Shown here: positions 1 through 8,349 of the stretch, in pieces
Layout of the letters: every line of letters begins with the position of its first letter
How positions within the stretch are numbered: the stretch's first letter is position 1
From: Geosporobacter ferrireducens
GTDB taxonomy: Bacteria; Bacillota; Clostridia; Peptostreptococcales; Thermotaleaceae
DNA: 64,000 nt
Assembly (NCBI RefSeq): GCF_001750685.1
Contig: NZ_CP017269.1
Coordinates: forward strand, 5,683,416 to 5,747,415
Reading direction: 5' to 3'
The notes under the pieces: model-generated
The model's database searches: none
The model's input: only the letters and a program-made list of their open reading frames with translations
What the model was told of the DNA's origin: nothing
Translations under genes and position numbers: made by a program

Positions 1-1116
1 TTTCATAGAGGTGTGGGAGAGACAACGGATATTGTACAAAAAGAAATGTATTCTTTCAAAGATAATGGTGGCAGAGAAATTACTTTAAAGCCAGAAGGAA
101 CAGCACCGGTTGTAAGATCCTTTATTGAGAATAAGTTATATGCCGAGCCGCAGCCCATGAAGCTATTTTACATAACACCTTGTTTTCGATACGAACGACC
201 TCAGGCTGGAAGACTAAGAGCTTTTCATCAATTTGGAGTTGAAGCCTTTGGAACCTCAAATCCTTCTGTTGATGCAGAAGTCATTGGCATAGCTATGGCT
301 TTTTATAAAAAGCTAGCTATTACCAACCTAGAACTGCGGATCAACAGTGTAGGCTGTCCTGATTGCAGAAAGAAATATAACAAAACGCTGAAAGAATACT
401 TACGCAGTAAATTAGATAAGCTATGCAAAACCTGTCAAGACCGTTTTGATCGAAATCCTATGCGTATTATCGATTGTAAAACTGATACATGTAAGGAAGA
501 AATAAAGGATGTTCCTTATATGCTTGACCATATATGCGAAGACTGCAGAATAGACTTTGAAGAACTGAAAGAAAATTTGACATTGATGGAAATCCCTTAT
601 ACGGTAGATCCTACTATTGTTCGCGGCCTTGATTATTATACAAAAACTGCCTTTGAAATCGTATCAAAAGAGATTGGTGCACAGGGAACTGTTTGCGGTG
701 GGGGACGTTATGATGGATTAATTGGATGTCTGGGAGGACCTTCCACTCCAGGCGTAGGCTTCGGCATGGGAATCGAGAGATTGCTGCTAACACTCCAAAA
801 TAATCAAATCGAGATACCAAGACCTCGGGGATTGGATATATTTATTGCTGCTATTGGAGAAAATCCTTCTAAAGAAGCTGTAAAATTACTCCATAAGCTT
901 CGTTTGGAAGGCGTTTCAGCGGATAAGGACCACATGAATAGAAGCTTAAAAGCCCAATTTAAGTATGCAGATAAGCAGCAGGCTGCCTATACCATAGTTA
1001 TCGGAGACCATGAATTGGAGAAAGATATCGTCCGGCTGAAAAACATGGATACAGGAGATCAAGAAGAAATTAAACTAAGCAATATTGTACAGGAGCTTAA
1101 AAACAGATTAAAATAA
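1..1116 (+). CDS. hisS: Histidyl-tRNA synthetase, 5' truncated by window edge
   Basis: This enzyme charges tRNA-His with histidine in the cytoplasm. The reading frame is open from base 1 (FHRGVGETTDIVQKEMYSF), so the true start and roughly 45-50 residues lie outside the window; the GTG at base 13 is an internal valine. Visible class II features are motif 2 (FRYERPQAGRLRAFHQFGVE), the histidine-binding loop (GGGRYDGLIG), motif 3 (GFGMGIERLLL) and a C-terminal anticodon-binding domain. An insertion rich in CxxC pairs (about bases 355-550) is typical of clostridial HisS. aspS follows after 13 bases, so the two are probably co-transcribed. Confidence 0.96.
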   Translation, partial: FHRGVGETTDIVQKEMYSFKDNGGREITLKPEGTAPVVRSFIENKLYAEPQPMKLFYITPCFRYERPQAGRLRAFHQFGVEAFGTSNPSVDAEVIGIAMAFYKKLAITNLELRINSVGCPDCRKKYNKTLKEYLRSKLDKLCKTCQDRFDRNPMRIIDCKTDTCKEEIKDVPYMLDHICEDCRIDFEELKENLTLMEIPYTVDPTIVRGLDYYTKTAFEIVSKEIGAQGTVCGGGRYDGLIGCLGGPSTPGVGFGMGIERLLLTLQNNQIEIPRPRGLDIFIAAIGENPSKEAVKLLHKLRLEGVSADKDHMNRSLKAQFKYADKQQAAYTIVIGDHELEKDIVRLKNMDTGDQEEIKLSNIVQELKNRLK

Positions 1117-1129
1117 GGGAGGAATTATT

Positions 1130-2911
1130 ATGGCAGAAGTTTTGGGAAAAATGAAAAGAACCCATATGTGCGGGGATCTGCGGTTAACTAACGTCAGCGA
1201 AGAAGTAACACTTATGGGATGGGTACAAAAAAGACGTGATTTAGGCGGATTAATTTTTGCTGATCTGAGAGACCGTGCAGGCATTGTGCAAATCATCTTT
1301 GATAAGGATATATCAGAAGAAGCCTTCACGAAGGCTGAAAAGATCAGGGGAGAATATGTACTGGCGGTTCGTGGGATTGTGAAAAGAAGACAGGCTGTTA
1401 ATAACAACCTCCCAACCGGTGAAATCGAAATTTTTGCTGAAGAGCTAAAAATATTATCAGAAGCACAAACACCCCCTATATATATTGATGATAATGATGA
1501 AGTATCTGAGAATCTGCGATTAAAATACAGATACTTAGATTTGAGAAAACCGAAAATGCAGAAGAACATGATGTTCCGGCATAAGATGGCAAAGGTTGTA
1601 AGAGATTATTTGGATGAAAATGCATTTGCAGAAATAGAGACACCCATATTAGGCAAGCCAACACCGGAGGGTGCAAGAGACTATCTTGTCCCGAGCAGGG
1701 TCAATCCAGGAAAATTCTATGCACTTCCACAGTCACCACAGCTATTTAAGCAGCTACTTATGGTATCTGGAATGGATCGGTATTTTCAGATTGTAAAATG
1801 CTTCCGAGATGAAGATTTAAGAGCCGATAGACAGCCGGAATTTACGCAAATTGATATTGAAATGTCTTTTGTAGAGGTTGATGATGTACTCTCAATGAAT
1901 GAAAAACTATTGCAGCGAATTTTTAAGGAAATGATGAACATAGATATTCAACTTCCACTGCAGCGACTGCCTTATGCTGAAGCCATGGACCGTTACGGCT
2001 CTGACAAGCCGGATTTAAGATTTGGCTTCGAGTTAAAATCTATCAGTGATATAGCTAAAGATTGCGGATTCAAGGTGTTTAAGGATGCTATTGCCAATGG
2101 AGGTGATGTACGGGGAATAAACATCAATGGATATGGCGAGCAATTTAGCAGAAAAGATATCACAAAGATTGAAGACTACGCGAAGATTTATGGAGCAAAA
2201 GGTTTGGCCTGGATAAAATTAACCAGTGAAGGAATCCAATCTCCTATTGCCAAATTCCTTACTGAAGTGGAAATACAGATGATTTTAGCGAGATTTGAAG
2301 CAGTTGAAGGGGATTTACTGCTATTTGTTGCCGACAAATCAGGTATTGTATTCGACGCTTTAGGTCATCTCCGTGTAGAAGTTGCAAAACAACTGAAGCT
2401 TTTGGATAAGAATGAATATAAGCTGTTATGGGTTACTGAATTCCCATTGTTCGAATATGACGAAGAGGAAAATAGATATGTAGCAAAGCATCATCCATTT
2501 ACATCCCCAATGGATGAAGATGTAGATTTATTGGAAACTGCACCGGATAAGGCCCGTGCCAAAGCTTATGATATCGTATTAAATGGCATTGAAATCGGAG
2601 GAGGAAGTATACGAATTCATCGCAGTGAGCTGCAGCAGAAAATGTTTAAGGCACTAGGATTTAGTGAAGAAGAAGCATGGGATAAATTTGGATTCCTTCT
2701 AGAAGCCTTTAAATATGGAACACCGCCTCATGGAGGCATCGCTTACGGCCTAGATCGTTTTGTTATGCTGTTGACTGGTAATGACAGTATTCGAGAAGTT
2801 ATTGCTTTTCCGAAAACACAGAATGCTTCTTCACCAATGACGGAAGATCCCACAGAAGTAGATGAGAAACAATTAAAAGAATTGCATATAAGAGTCTCGC
2901 TGGAAGAATAA
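1130..2911 (+). CDS. aspS: Aspartyl-tRNA synthetase
   Basis: This enzyme charges tRNA-Asp (or tRNA-Asp/Asn if non-discriminating) in the cytoplasm. It has 593 residues, the normal bacterial AspS length: an N-terminal OB-fold anticodon-binding domain (about 1-135), the class II catalytic core with motif 2 FRDEDLRADRQPEFTQIDIE near residue 220, the bacterial GAD insertion (about 300-420), and motif 3 GIAYGLDRFVMLLTG near residue 535. The ATG at 1130 follows a good GGGAGG ribosome site. The hisS-aspS order is common in Firmicutes, and a strong terminator follows. Confidence 0.97.
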   Translation: MAEVLGKMKRTHMCGDLRLTNVSEEVTLMGWVQKRRDLGGLIFADLRDRAGIVQIIFDKDISEEAFTKAEKIRGEYVLAVRGIVKRRQAVNNNLPTGEIEIFAEELKILSEAQTPPIYIDDNDEVSENLRLKYRYLDLRKPKMQKNMMFRHKMAKVVRDYLDENAFAEIETPILGKPTPEGARDYLVPSRVNPGKFYALPQSPQLFKQLLMVSGMDRYFQIVKCFRDEDLRADRQPEFTQIDIEMSFVEVDDVLSMNEKLLQRIFKEMMNIDIQLPLQRLPYAEAMDRYGSDKPDLRFGFELKSISDIAKDCGFKVFKDAIANGGDVRGININGYGEQFSRKDITKIEDYAKIYGAKGLAWIKLTSEGIQSPIAKFLTEVEIQMILARFEAVEGDLLLFVADKSGIVFDALGHLRVEVAKQLKLLDKNEYKLLWVTEFPLFEYDEEENRYVAKHHPFTSPMDEDVDLLETAPDKARAKAYDIVLNGIEIGGGSIRIHRSELQQKMFKALGFSEEEAWDKFGFLLEAFKYGTPPHGGIAYGLDRFVMLLTGNDSIREVIAFPKTQNASSPMTEDPTEVDEKQLKELHIRVSLEE

Positions 2912-2923
2912 AGAGGATAATGC

Positions 2924-2957
2924 AAAAATAGAGTGTGCATACACTCTATTTTTATTT
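2924..2957 (+). terminator. Rho-independent terminator of hisS-aspS
   Basis: A perfect 13-bp stem (2924-2936 with 2941-2953) closes a GCAT loop. The right arm ends in a T run that continues to about 2957, just upstream of the next promoter. Confidence 0.9.
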
Positions 2958-3000
2958 GACAAAAAAGTCAAACTATTATATAATAATGATAATCAATATC
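2956..3000 (+). promoter_or_regulatory. Sigma-A promoter overlapped by a Fur box
   Basis: TTGACA at 2956-2961 and TATAAT at 2979-2984 are separated by 17 bases. AATAATGATAATCAATATC at 2982-3000 matches the 19-base Fur consensus (GATAATGATAATCATTATC) at 17 of 19 positions and overlaps the -10 and start region. Iron-dependent repression of the downstream DUF2325 gene is the natural reading. A Fur-family gene is present at 40007. Confidence 0.8.
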
Positions 3001-3019
3001 AATTAAGGAGGGGAAAACT

Positions 3020-3322
3020 ATGACTGCATTAATCGTTGGCGGAGATAAATTAGGAAACATACCTGATGTATTAACAGAGAGGGGAATTCAGGAATACATA
3101 CACTGGCCTGGCAGAAAGAAAGGAATGCGTAAAAAGTCTATTCCTACAAATATAGACATGGTCATTGTATTAGTAGATTATATAGAGCACAATTTAACTG
3201 AAATTATTAAAGAACAATCAAAAACCATGAATATCCCTTGTGTTTTTTCTAAAAGAGCATGTAGTGATTTAGCAATGAAGCTGGACAACTGTAAAAATTG
3301 TAAATTATGTAAAATAAGCTAA
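3020..3322 (+). CDS. DUF2325 family protein, predicted Fur-regulated
   Basis: This 100-residue cytosolic protein matches the DUF2325 pattern: an N-terminal Rossmann-like strand (ALIVGGDKLGNI), a central VIVLVDYIEHN segment, and a conserved C-terminal cysteine (SKRACSDL). Its last residues add a C-x2-C-x2-C cluster (NCKNCKLC) that could bind metal. The biochemical role of DUF2325 is not established. The gene is monocistronic, with its own near-consensus promoter, an overlapping Fur box and a terminator, so an iron-linked role is inferred from regulation only. AGGAGG precedes the ATG. Confidence 0.75.
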   Translation: MTALIVGGDKLGNIPDVLTERGIQEYIHWPGRKKGMRKKSIPTNIDMVIVLVDYIEHNLTEIIKEQSKTMNIPCVFSKRACSDLAMKLDNCKNCKLCKIS

Positions 3323-3352
3323 AAGAGGCTCCCTGGGTAGGAGTCTTTTTTT
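3321..3352 (+). terminator. Rho-independent terminator
   Basis: The stem AAAAGAGGCTCC / GGAGTCTTTTTT (3321-3332 with 3340-3351, including G-U pairs) is followed by T residues and ends the DUF2325 unit. Confidence 0.75.
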
Positions 3353-3437
3353 ATGAGCGTATTATTGACTATAAAAAAATGGTATAATTAAAATATATTC
3401 ATTTTTGACAACAATGTTAATAGTAGGGGTGAATAGA

Positions 3438-3872
3438 ATGCATCAAGTAGGAAAAGTATTAGAAATTTTAAAGGGGAACAAAGCCGGAATTCTTATGAAC
3501 AAGCATGCTGCTTGTGGTGATTGTGGCGCATGTCAACATGGAAAAGAAAACATGAGCTTAACCATTACGGCAATCAATGAAGTAGGTGCAGAGGTCGGAG
3601 ACATGGTAGAAGTAAATATGGAAACTCAAGATGTATTAGGAGCGGCATTTATTATTTATGTTATCCCACTCTTTTTTATGATTATAGGTGTTGTTGGTGG
3701 AAACTTCCTGCTAAATAAGATCGGTTTTATTGGTAATATAGAGGTTTACTCAGCAGTAATCGGGTTTATACTGATGACGTTATCCTTTATCACCATTCGT
3801 ATGTTTGAAAAGAAATTTAAAGCCAATCGAAAGTATATTCCAGAAATAACAAAAATCATAGGCAGACAGTAA
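3438..3872 (+). CDS. SoxR-reducing system / RseC-MucC family membrane protein
   Basis: The predicted protein has 144 residues. A cysteine cluster near residues 27-33 (CGDCGAC) is followed by a small beta-rich region and two transmembrane helices (about 72-92 and 103-122), with a basic C-terminal tail. This is the RseC/MucC layout, whose members sit beside Rnf complexes or act in SoxR or sigma-E control. There is no rnf or rpoE gene nearby, so the role here is open. The start is set at ATG 3438 because AGGGGTG lies at the right distance; an in-frame ATG at 3405 lacks a ribosome site. The N-terminal cysteines could hold an Fe-S cluster (inference). Confidence 0.75.
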   Translation: MHQVGKVLEILKGNKAGILMNKHAACGDCGACQHGKENMSLTITAINEVGAEVGDMVEVNMETQDVLGAAFIIYVIPLFFMIIGVVGGNFLLNKIGFIGNIEVYSAVIGFILMTLSFITIRMFEKKFKANRKYIPEITKIIGRQ

Positions 3873-3877
3873 TTTTG

Positions 3878-3941
3878 ACTGAGAAGGCCCTACAAGTATA
3901 CATAATAATATTATGTATACTTGTAGGGCCTTCTCAGTTTT
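3878..3941. terminator. Bidirectional terminator, 29-bp perfect hairpin
   Basis: Bases 3878-3906 and 3910-3938 are perfect inverted copies around a 3-base loop, with A-rich and T-rich flanks. It lies between the convergent rseC-like and thrE-type genes and should stop transcription from both sides. The stem is unusually long. Confidence 0.85.
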
Positions 3942-3949
3942 ATAGTAGG

Positions 3950-4378
3950 TTATATTTTCTTTATAAAAAACAATCGTGTGACAGAAGAGACAATAAAAAT
4001 AGCAGCAGCAATACTGCCTGCAATAAACATGGTTTCAGTACTAATCAGAGCAGCCTTGCTAAAATCTTTTTCAATAATGGCTAACATTGTATAGTACATG
4101 CCAGAGCCAGGAACTAAGGGAAGGATACCAGGGATCACAAAAACAGTCACCGTTTCCTTGAATCGCCTCGCAAAAAATTCACTAAATAGTGCCACTACAG
4201 AAGCAGCAAAAAAAGATGCCATTACTGTAGATTGCCCCAAATGATTACTAAAATAAACATAGGTGGTCCATCCTAATGCTCCAGAAAAAGCAGTCTTATA
4301 AATCGCATTTTTAGGTATGTTAAACAAGACACTAAAACCAATAATAGATAGTGCAGCAAAGAGCAAGTGTTGAATCAT
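3950..4378 (-). CDS. Threonine/serine exporter family, small subunit (ThrE C-terminal half type)
   Basis: This 142-residue integral membrane protein of four or five helices matches the ThrE_2 (DUF3815) family: a GALGWTTYVYF loop and a PGILPLVPGSGMYY motif near residues 83-96. The family pairs with DUF1212 proteins to form a split version of the Corynebacterium ThrE amino-acid exporter. It overlaps the upstream partner gene by 4 bases, so translation is probably coupled. Substrate assignment (Thr/Ser or another small molecule) rests on family membership only. Confidence 0.85.
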   Translation of the reverse strand: MIQHLLFAALSIIGFSVLFNIPKNAIYKTAFSGALGWTTYVYFSNHLGQSTVMASFFAASVVALFSEFFARRFKETVTVFVIPGILPLVPGSGMYYTMLAIIEKDFSKAALISTETMFIAGSIAAAIFIVSSVTRLFFIKKI

Positions 4379-5169
4379 AGAAAATTCACCCCTATCTCAT
4401 AAAACCATAAATGAATTACAATTCCAACGCCTACAGCAATGGATATTGCGATAATGACGGCTTCTGCTGCCCGAGACAGACCTGAAAGCAAATCTCCGGC
4501 AATGGAGTCTCTTACTGCATTGGTGATAGATACCCCGGGTAAAAGAATCATAATAGAACTAATTATTATTTTATCAATGTTCGTGCCGATATTCAGGTTA
4601 ACAGCCAAAATGGCTAAGGCAGATGCCAAGATTCCTCCTACAGCGTTTTCAAGAAAGAGATTAGCGTTCTTTTTACCAATCATTATAACACCGCTATAAA
4701 CGAATATGGCAATAAGAAAAGAGCTAATAAAATCTTTGGCATTTGCCCCCAGTAAAACGCCAAAGAAAGCTGAAGCCATTCCAGCACAAACAGTGCGCAG
4801 TACCAGAGGATATTTAGGCAGCATGTTTATTTCTTTCAGTTTTGACATACCTTTTTGAAAAGATATTTTATCCAAGGTTACTTTTCTAGAAAAGTCATTT
4901 ACTTTAGATACTTTATTTAAATCAATAGATCGTGTACGAATCCGCTTAACCATAGTAATGACATCTGCTTCTTTTTGATCGGAAGAAATAGAAACAAATA
5001 TCCCAGTGGGAGTAACAAAGGATTCTACATGAGAAACACCATATGCTTTGCAAATTCTAATAATTGTATCTTCCACCCGATAGGTTTCAGCACCATTTTC
5101 TAACATGATCTGGCCAGCAAAGAGGGCAAGAATAAGTATTTTTTTCTGTGTATCTTTCAAGAACTTCAC
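4375..5169 (-). CDS. Threonine/serine exporter family, large subunit (DUF1212/ThrE)
   Basis: The protein has 264 residues. The N-terminal soluble domain carries the family motif (ALFAGQIMLENGAETYRVED, about 16-35), followed by about five transmembrane helices from residue 120 onward. It is the partner of the overlapping downstream small subunit and probably exports amino acids from the cytoplasm, which fits an organism that ferments amino acids. The region upstream to 5379 (210 bases) separates it from the divergent glyA. Confidence 0.86.
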   Translation of the reverse strand: MKFLKDTQKKILILALFAGQIMLENGAETYRVEDTIIRICKAYGVSHVESFVTPTGIFVSISSDQKEADVITMVKRIRTRSIDLNKVSKVNDFSRKVTLDKISFQKGMSKLKEINMLPKYPLVLRTVCAGMASAFFGVLLGANAKDFISSFLIAIFVYSGVIMIGKKNANLFLENAVGGILASALAILAVNLNIGTNIDKIIISSIMILLPGVSITNAVRDSIAGDLLSGLSRAAEAVIIAISIAVGVGIVIHLWFYEIGVNFL

Positions 5170-5297
5170 CCCTCTAAAGAAATTATGTTAAAATAATTTA
5201 TCATTGTAGCACTACCTTGTAATATATTACGCCAATTCATGTCTATTTTCAATGGAAATAAGAAATAATAAAAAATATATTATATATAAAAGTAAAC

Positions 5298-5326
5298 TTG
5301 TAAATTGTATTGTTTATATCTATAAT
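5298..5326 (+). promoter_or_regulatory. Sigma-A promoter of glyA
   Basis: TTGTAA at 5298-5303 and TATAAT at 5321-5326 with a 17-base spacer lie 54 bases before the glyA start codon, in an AT-rich region. Confidence 0.6.
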
Positions 5327-5379
5327 AGTTTATGGAAGATCTAAGCAATTCATAATACATATGAAGGGAGAACGGAACA

Positions 5380-6612
5380 ATGAATTTTGACAATCTAATG
5401 CAGGTTGATATCGATGTATTCAACGCTATTGAAAAAGAAATCGATAGGCAGCAGACAAAAATTGAACTGATTGCATCAGAGAACTTTGTCAGTAAAGCTG
5501 TTATGGAAGCCATGGGGAGTCACTTGACAAACAAGTATGCAGAGGGTTATCCGGGAAAACGTTATTATGGCGGCTGCGAATATGTTGATATTGTGGAAGA
5601 CTTAGCAAGAGAGCGACTTAAGCAATTATTTAACGCCGAGTATGTCAATGTTCAACCACATTCCGGGGCCAATGCCAATCTGGGAGTCTATTTTACCATT
5701 CTAGAGCCTGGGGACACGGTTTTGGGTATGAATCTATCCCACGGAGGACATTTAACTCATGGAAGTCCCGTAAATATTTCCGGTAAATATTATAATTTTG
5801 TAGAATATGGTGTATCTAAAGAAGATGAAAAAATAGATTACGAAGAAGTACGGCGTATCGCAAAAGAAGTAAAACCTAAGCTTATTGTAGCAGGGGCTAG
5901 TGCGTATTCCAGAATTATAGATTTTAAAACCTTTAGGACAATAGCAGATGAAGTAGACGCTTATCTCATGGTAGATATGGCTCATATCGCCGGATTGGTA
6001 GCTGCAGGGCTTCATCCAAATCCATGTGAACACGCTCATTTTGTGACCACAACAACCCACAAAACCTTACGTGGCCCCAGAGGTGGTGCCATTTTATGTA
6101 AAGAGGAATTCGGTAAGGCCATTGATAAATCCATTTTTCCAGGCATTCAAGGCGGACCTTTGATGCATGTTATTGCAGCAAAGGCTGTAAGCTTCAAAGA
6201 GGCGCTGTCAGATGAGTTTAAAACATATCAGAAACAAGTCATAAAAAATGCTGCAAAATTAGCTGAAGAGTTAATAAAAAGAGATTTCCGCATCGTATCC
6301 GGCGGAACTGATAATCACCTATTGCTAGTTGATTTGCGCAATAAAAATATAACAGGCAAAGATGCAGAACTATTGTTGGATGAAATGGGTGTAACCGTAA
6401 ATAAAAATACAATTCCTTATGATCCAGAAAGCCCATTTGTAACCAGTGGTATACGGATTGGAACTCCAGCTGTTACGACCAGGGGAATGAAAGAAGAAGA
6501 CATGGTTACCATTGCAGAAATTATTAAAATCGTTGTTGAAAATCCAACAGATCATGAAGATGCAAAAGAAATGGTAGAAAAGCTATACCGCAAATATCCA
6601 TTATACGAATAA
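5380..6612 (+). CDS. glyA: Serine hydroxymethyltransferase
   Basis: This PLP enzyme interconverts serine and glycine using tetrahydrofolate, supplying one-carbon units. It has 410 residues, the usual length. Visible signatures are the N-terminal [11 protein letters not shown], the YPGKRYYGG substrate loop, [13 protein letters not shown] and the PLP-lysine motif [14 protein letters not shown] with the lysine near residue 228. It is monocistronic, with its own promoter and a strong terminator, and lies divergent to the amino-acid exporter pair. Confidence 0.97.
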   Translation: MNFDNLMQVDIDVFNAIEKEIDRQQTKIELIASENFVSKAVMEAMGSHLTNKYAEGYPGKRYYGGCEYVDIVEDLARERLKQLFNAEYVNVQPHSGANANLGVYFTILEPGDTVLGMNLSHGGHLTHGSPVNISGKYYNFVEYGVSKEDEKIDYEEVRRIAKEVKPKLIVAGASAYSRIIDFKTFRTIADEVDAYLMVDMAHIAGLVAAGLHPNPCEHAHFVTTTTHKTLRGPRGGAILCKEEFGKAIDKSIFPGIQGGPLMHVIAAKAVSFKEALSDEFKTYQKQVIKNAAKLAEELIKRDFRIVSGGTDNHLLLVDLRNKNITGKDAELLLDEMGVTVNKNTIPYDPESPFVTSGIRIGTPAVTTRGMKEEDMVTIAEIIKIVVENPTDHEDAKEMVEKLYRKYPLYE

Positions 6613-6616
6613 ACTG

Positions 6617-6645
6617 AAAAGCATGGTCCTTGGACCATGCTTTTT
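6617..6645 (+). terminator. Rho-independent terminator of glyA
   Basis: A perfect 13-bp inverted repeat (6617-6629 with 6632-6644) has a tight turn and a T tract. Confidence 0.9.
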
Positions 6646-6711
6646 AAAAGAAGGAGATAAAATCTTCACATCGAATTGATTAATTATGAAGGTTGAGAAA
6701 GGAGGAATAAA

Positions 6712-8109
6712 TTGAAACCCTATTTTTATGAGATTTTGGAAATCGTATTACAATCAATCGATGAAGGTGTTCATGTAATCGATAATGAAGGAAGAACGAT
6801 TATTTACAATAAAGCTATGGCTGAGCTAGAAGGGATGAATCCGGAAGATGTTTTGGATAAGCCTTTGTTAGATCTTTTTCCGAGTTTAGATTGGAATAAT
6901 AGTACTTTGCTGAAGGTATTATCAACAGAAAAAAGCCTTATTGATCATCCTCAGACTTATCTTAATAACAAGCATAAAGAAATCACTACCATTAGTACCA
7001 CTGTTCCAGTCTATTTTGACAAAGAAAAAGTGGGAGCACTAGAAATCGCAAAAAACATTACAAAAATAAAAGCACTTTCTGATCAGATTATGACCTTGCA
7101 GCTGCAGTTGGCAAAGCCGCAAAATAGAGTTGCAGCAAAAGAAAAAAAATTTACCTTCGATAGCATTATTGGAAAAGATGAAGGTTTTTTGAAGGCAATC
7201 GAATTTGCAAAAAAAGCTGCATTTTCTTCTTCTAGTGTCTTGATTTATGGAGAAACAGGAACCGGAAAAGAATTAGTGGCTCAAAGTATACATTATGCCG
7301 GCATGAGGAAAAACAAGGCATTTGTAGCACAAAACTGTGCGGCGCTTCCAGAGGCTTTATTAGAAGGAATATTATTTGGTACGGTTAAGGGCGGTTTTAC
7401 CGGTGCTGTAGATCGTCCCGGATTGTTTGAGCAGGCTAATGGTGGAACAATCTTTTTAGATGAGTTAAACTCCATGGGTTTATTGTTACAATCAAAGCTT
7501 TTACGTGTTTTACAGGAAGGCTACGTAAGAAGAATCGGTGGAATAAAAGACATCCCCATAGATGTGCGGATTATCGCAAGTACGAATGAGGAACCCTATG
7601 AGGCTGTTGAAAAGGGTATTCTGAGAAAAGACTTGTTTTACAGAATTAATGTAATTCCCATTAATCTTCCACCCTTACGTGAACGAAAAGACGATATTGA
7701 AGTACTGATGAATGGATTTATAGAGAAAATTAATCATAAAATGAACAAAAAAATTATTGGTGCTGAAGAAAAAGTTTTAAAGGCATTTAAAAGTTACAGA
7801 TGGCCGGGTAATGTAAGAGAATTAGAAAATACCATAGAAGCTGCAATGAATATTATTGAAAATGAAACTATTTTAAAAATGGAGCATTTTCCACCCCAAA
7901 TAAGTGCAAAATTATTTGCACCTATACCAACCAGAAAGTTGACTTTTCGTAAAAATCTAACAGATACACTGTTAGAAATAGAATCGGATTTAATTATCAA
8001 AGCGCTGAGAGAAAGCGATGATAACATTTCGAAAGCAGCAGAGCAGTTGGGCATTAAGCGGCAAACCCTCCAACACAAAATGAAGAAGTATAATATAGCG
8101 AGGATATAG
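6712..8109 (+). CDS. Sigma-54-dependent activator of the ornithine operon (PAS-AAA+-Fis)
   Basis: This 465-residue enhancer-binding protein starts at TTG 6712 behind AGGAGG. Its domains are an N-terminal PAS-like sensor (about 5-110), an AAA+ ATPase with Walker A GETGTGKE at 181-188 and Walker B GGTIFLDE near 244, and a C-terminal Fis-type helix-turn-helix (ISKAAEQLGIKRQTLQHKMK, about 440-459). The layout matches RocR/BkdR-type activators. The sigma-54 contact loop reads GGFTGA (7390-7407) rather than GAFTGA. Immediately downstream are two palindromes and a -24/-12 promoter in front of ord, so it very probably senses a metabolite of ornithine catabolism through the PAS domain. The ligand is unknown. 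Confidence 0.9.
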   Translation: MKPYFYEILEIVLQSIDEGVHVIDNEGRTIIYNKAMAELEGMNPEDVLDKPLLDLFPSLDWNNSTLLKVLSTEKSLIDHPQTYLNNKHKEITTISTTVPVYFDKEKVGALEIAKNITKIKALSDQIMTLQLQLAKPQNRVAAKEKKFTFDSIIGKDEGFLKAIEFAKKAAFSSSSVLIYGETGTGKELVAQSIHYAGMRKNKAFVAQNCAALPEALLEGILFGTVKGGFTGAVDRPGLFEQANGGTIFLDELNSMGLLLQSKLLRVLQEGYVRRIGGIKDIPIDVRIIASTNEEPYEAVEKGILRKDLFYRINVIPINLPPLRERKDDIEVLMNGFIEKINHKMNKKIIGAEEKVLKAFKSYRWPGNVRELENTIEAAMNIIENETILKMEHFPPQISAKLFAPIPTRKLTFRKNLTDTLLEIESDLIIKALRESDDNISKAAEQLGIKRQTLQHKMKKYNIARI

Positions 8110-8110
8110 G

Positions 8111-8150
8111 TGCAAATATATTTGCATATGGGAGTGCAAATATATTTGCA
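8111..8150 (+). promoter_or_regulatory. Tandem upstream activator sites (two identical palindromes)
   Basis: TGCAAATATATTTGCA occurs at 8111-8126 and again at 8135-8150, each a perfect 16-bp palindrome, 24 bases centre to centre. They lie about 140-180 bases upstream of the -24 element, where an enhancer-binding protein is expected. The second copy is extended (AGTGCA...TGCACT) and is followed by a T-rich run, so it may also act as the terminator of the activator gene. Confidence 0.8.
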
Positions 8151-8288
8151 CTTTATTTTTTTGGAGCTTTTCCATCTTGATATTTTGCTGAAATTGAAGG
8201 AAATATTGAATAAAGTTGCAGTATTTATTAAAAGTATAAAGGAAACATGCATATTTATTGAAAGATTAATTAAATAAACAGAATGATT

Positions 8289-8305
8289 TTGGCAAGAAAA
8301 TTGCA
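8289..8305 (+). promoter_or_regulatory. Sigma-54 (-24/-12) promoter of the ornithine operon
   Basis: TTGGCAAGAAAATTGCA matches TTGGCACGNNNNTTGCA with GG at 8291-8292 and GC at 8303-8304 in exact spacing. The predicted transcription start is about 8315, some 35 bases before the ord start codon. Confidence 0.88.
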
Positions 8306-8349
8306 AATAATAACTCTGAATATGAAAAATATCATGGAGGTGCTTATAT

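Noticed and set aside
8111-8160. Calling the twin palindromes a repeat array or the start of a CRISPR.
   Set aside because: There are only two copies, each self-palindromic, 8 bases apart, at activator-site distance from a sigma-54 promoter. Activator sites explain them better.
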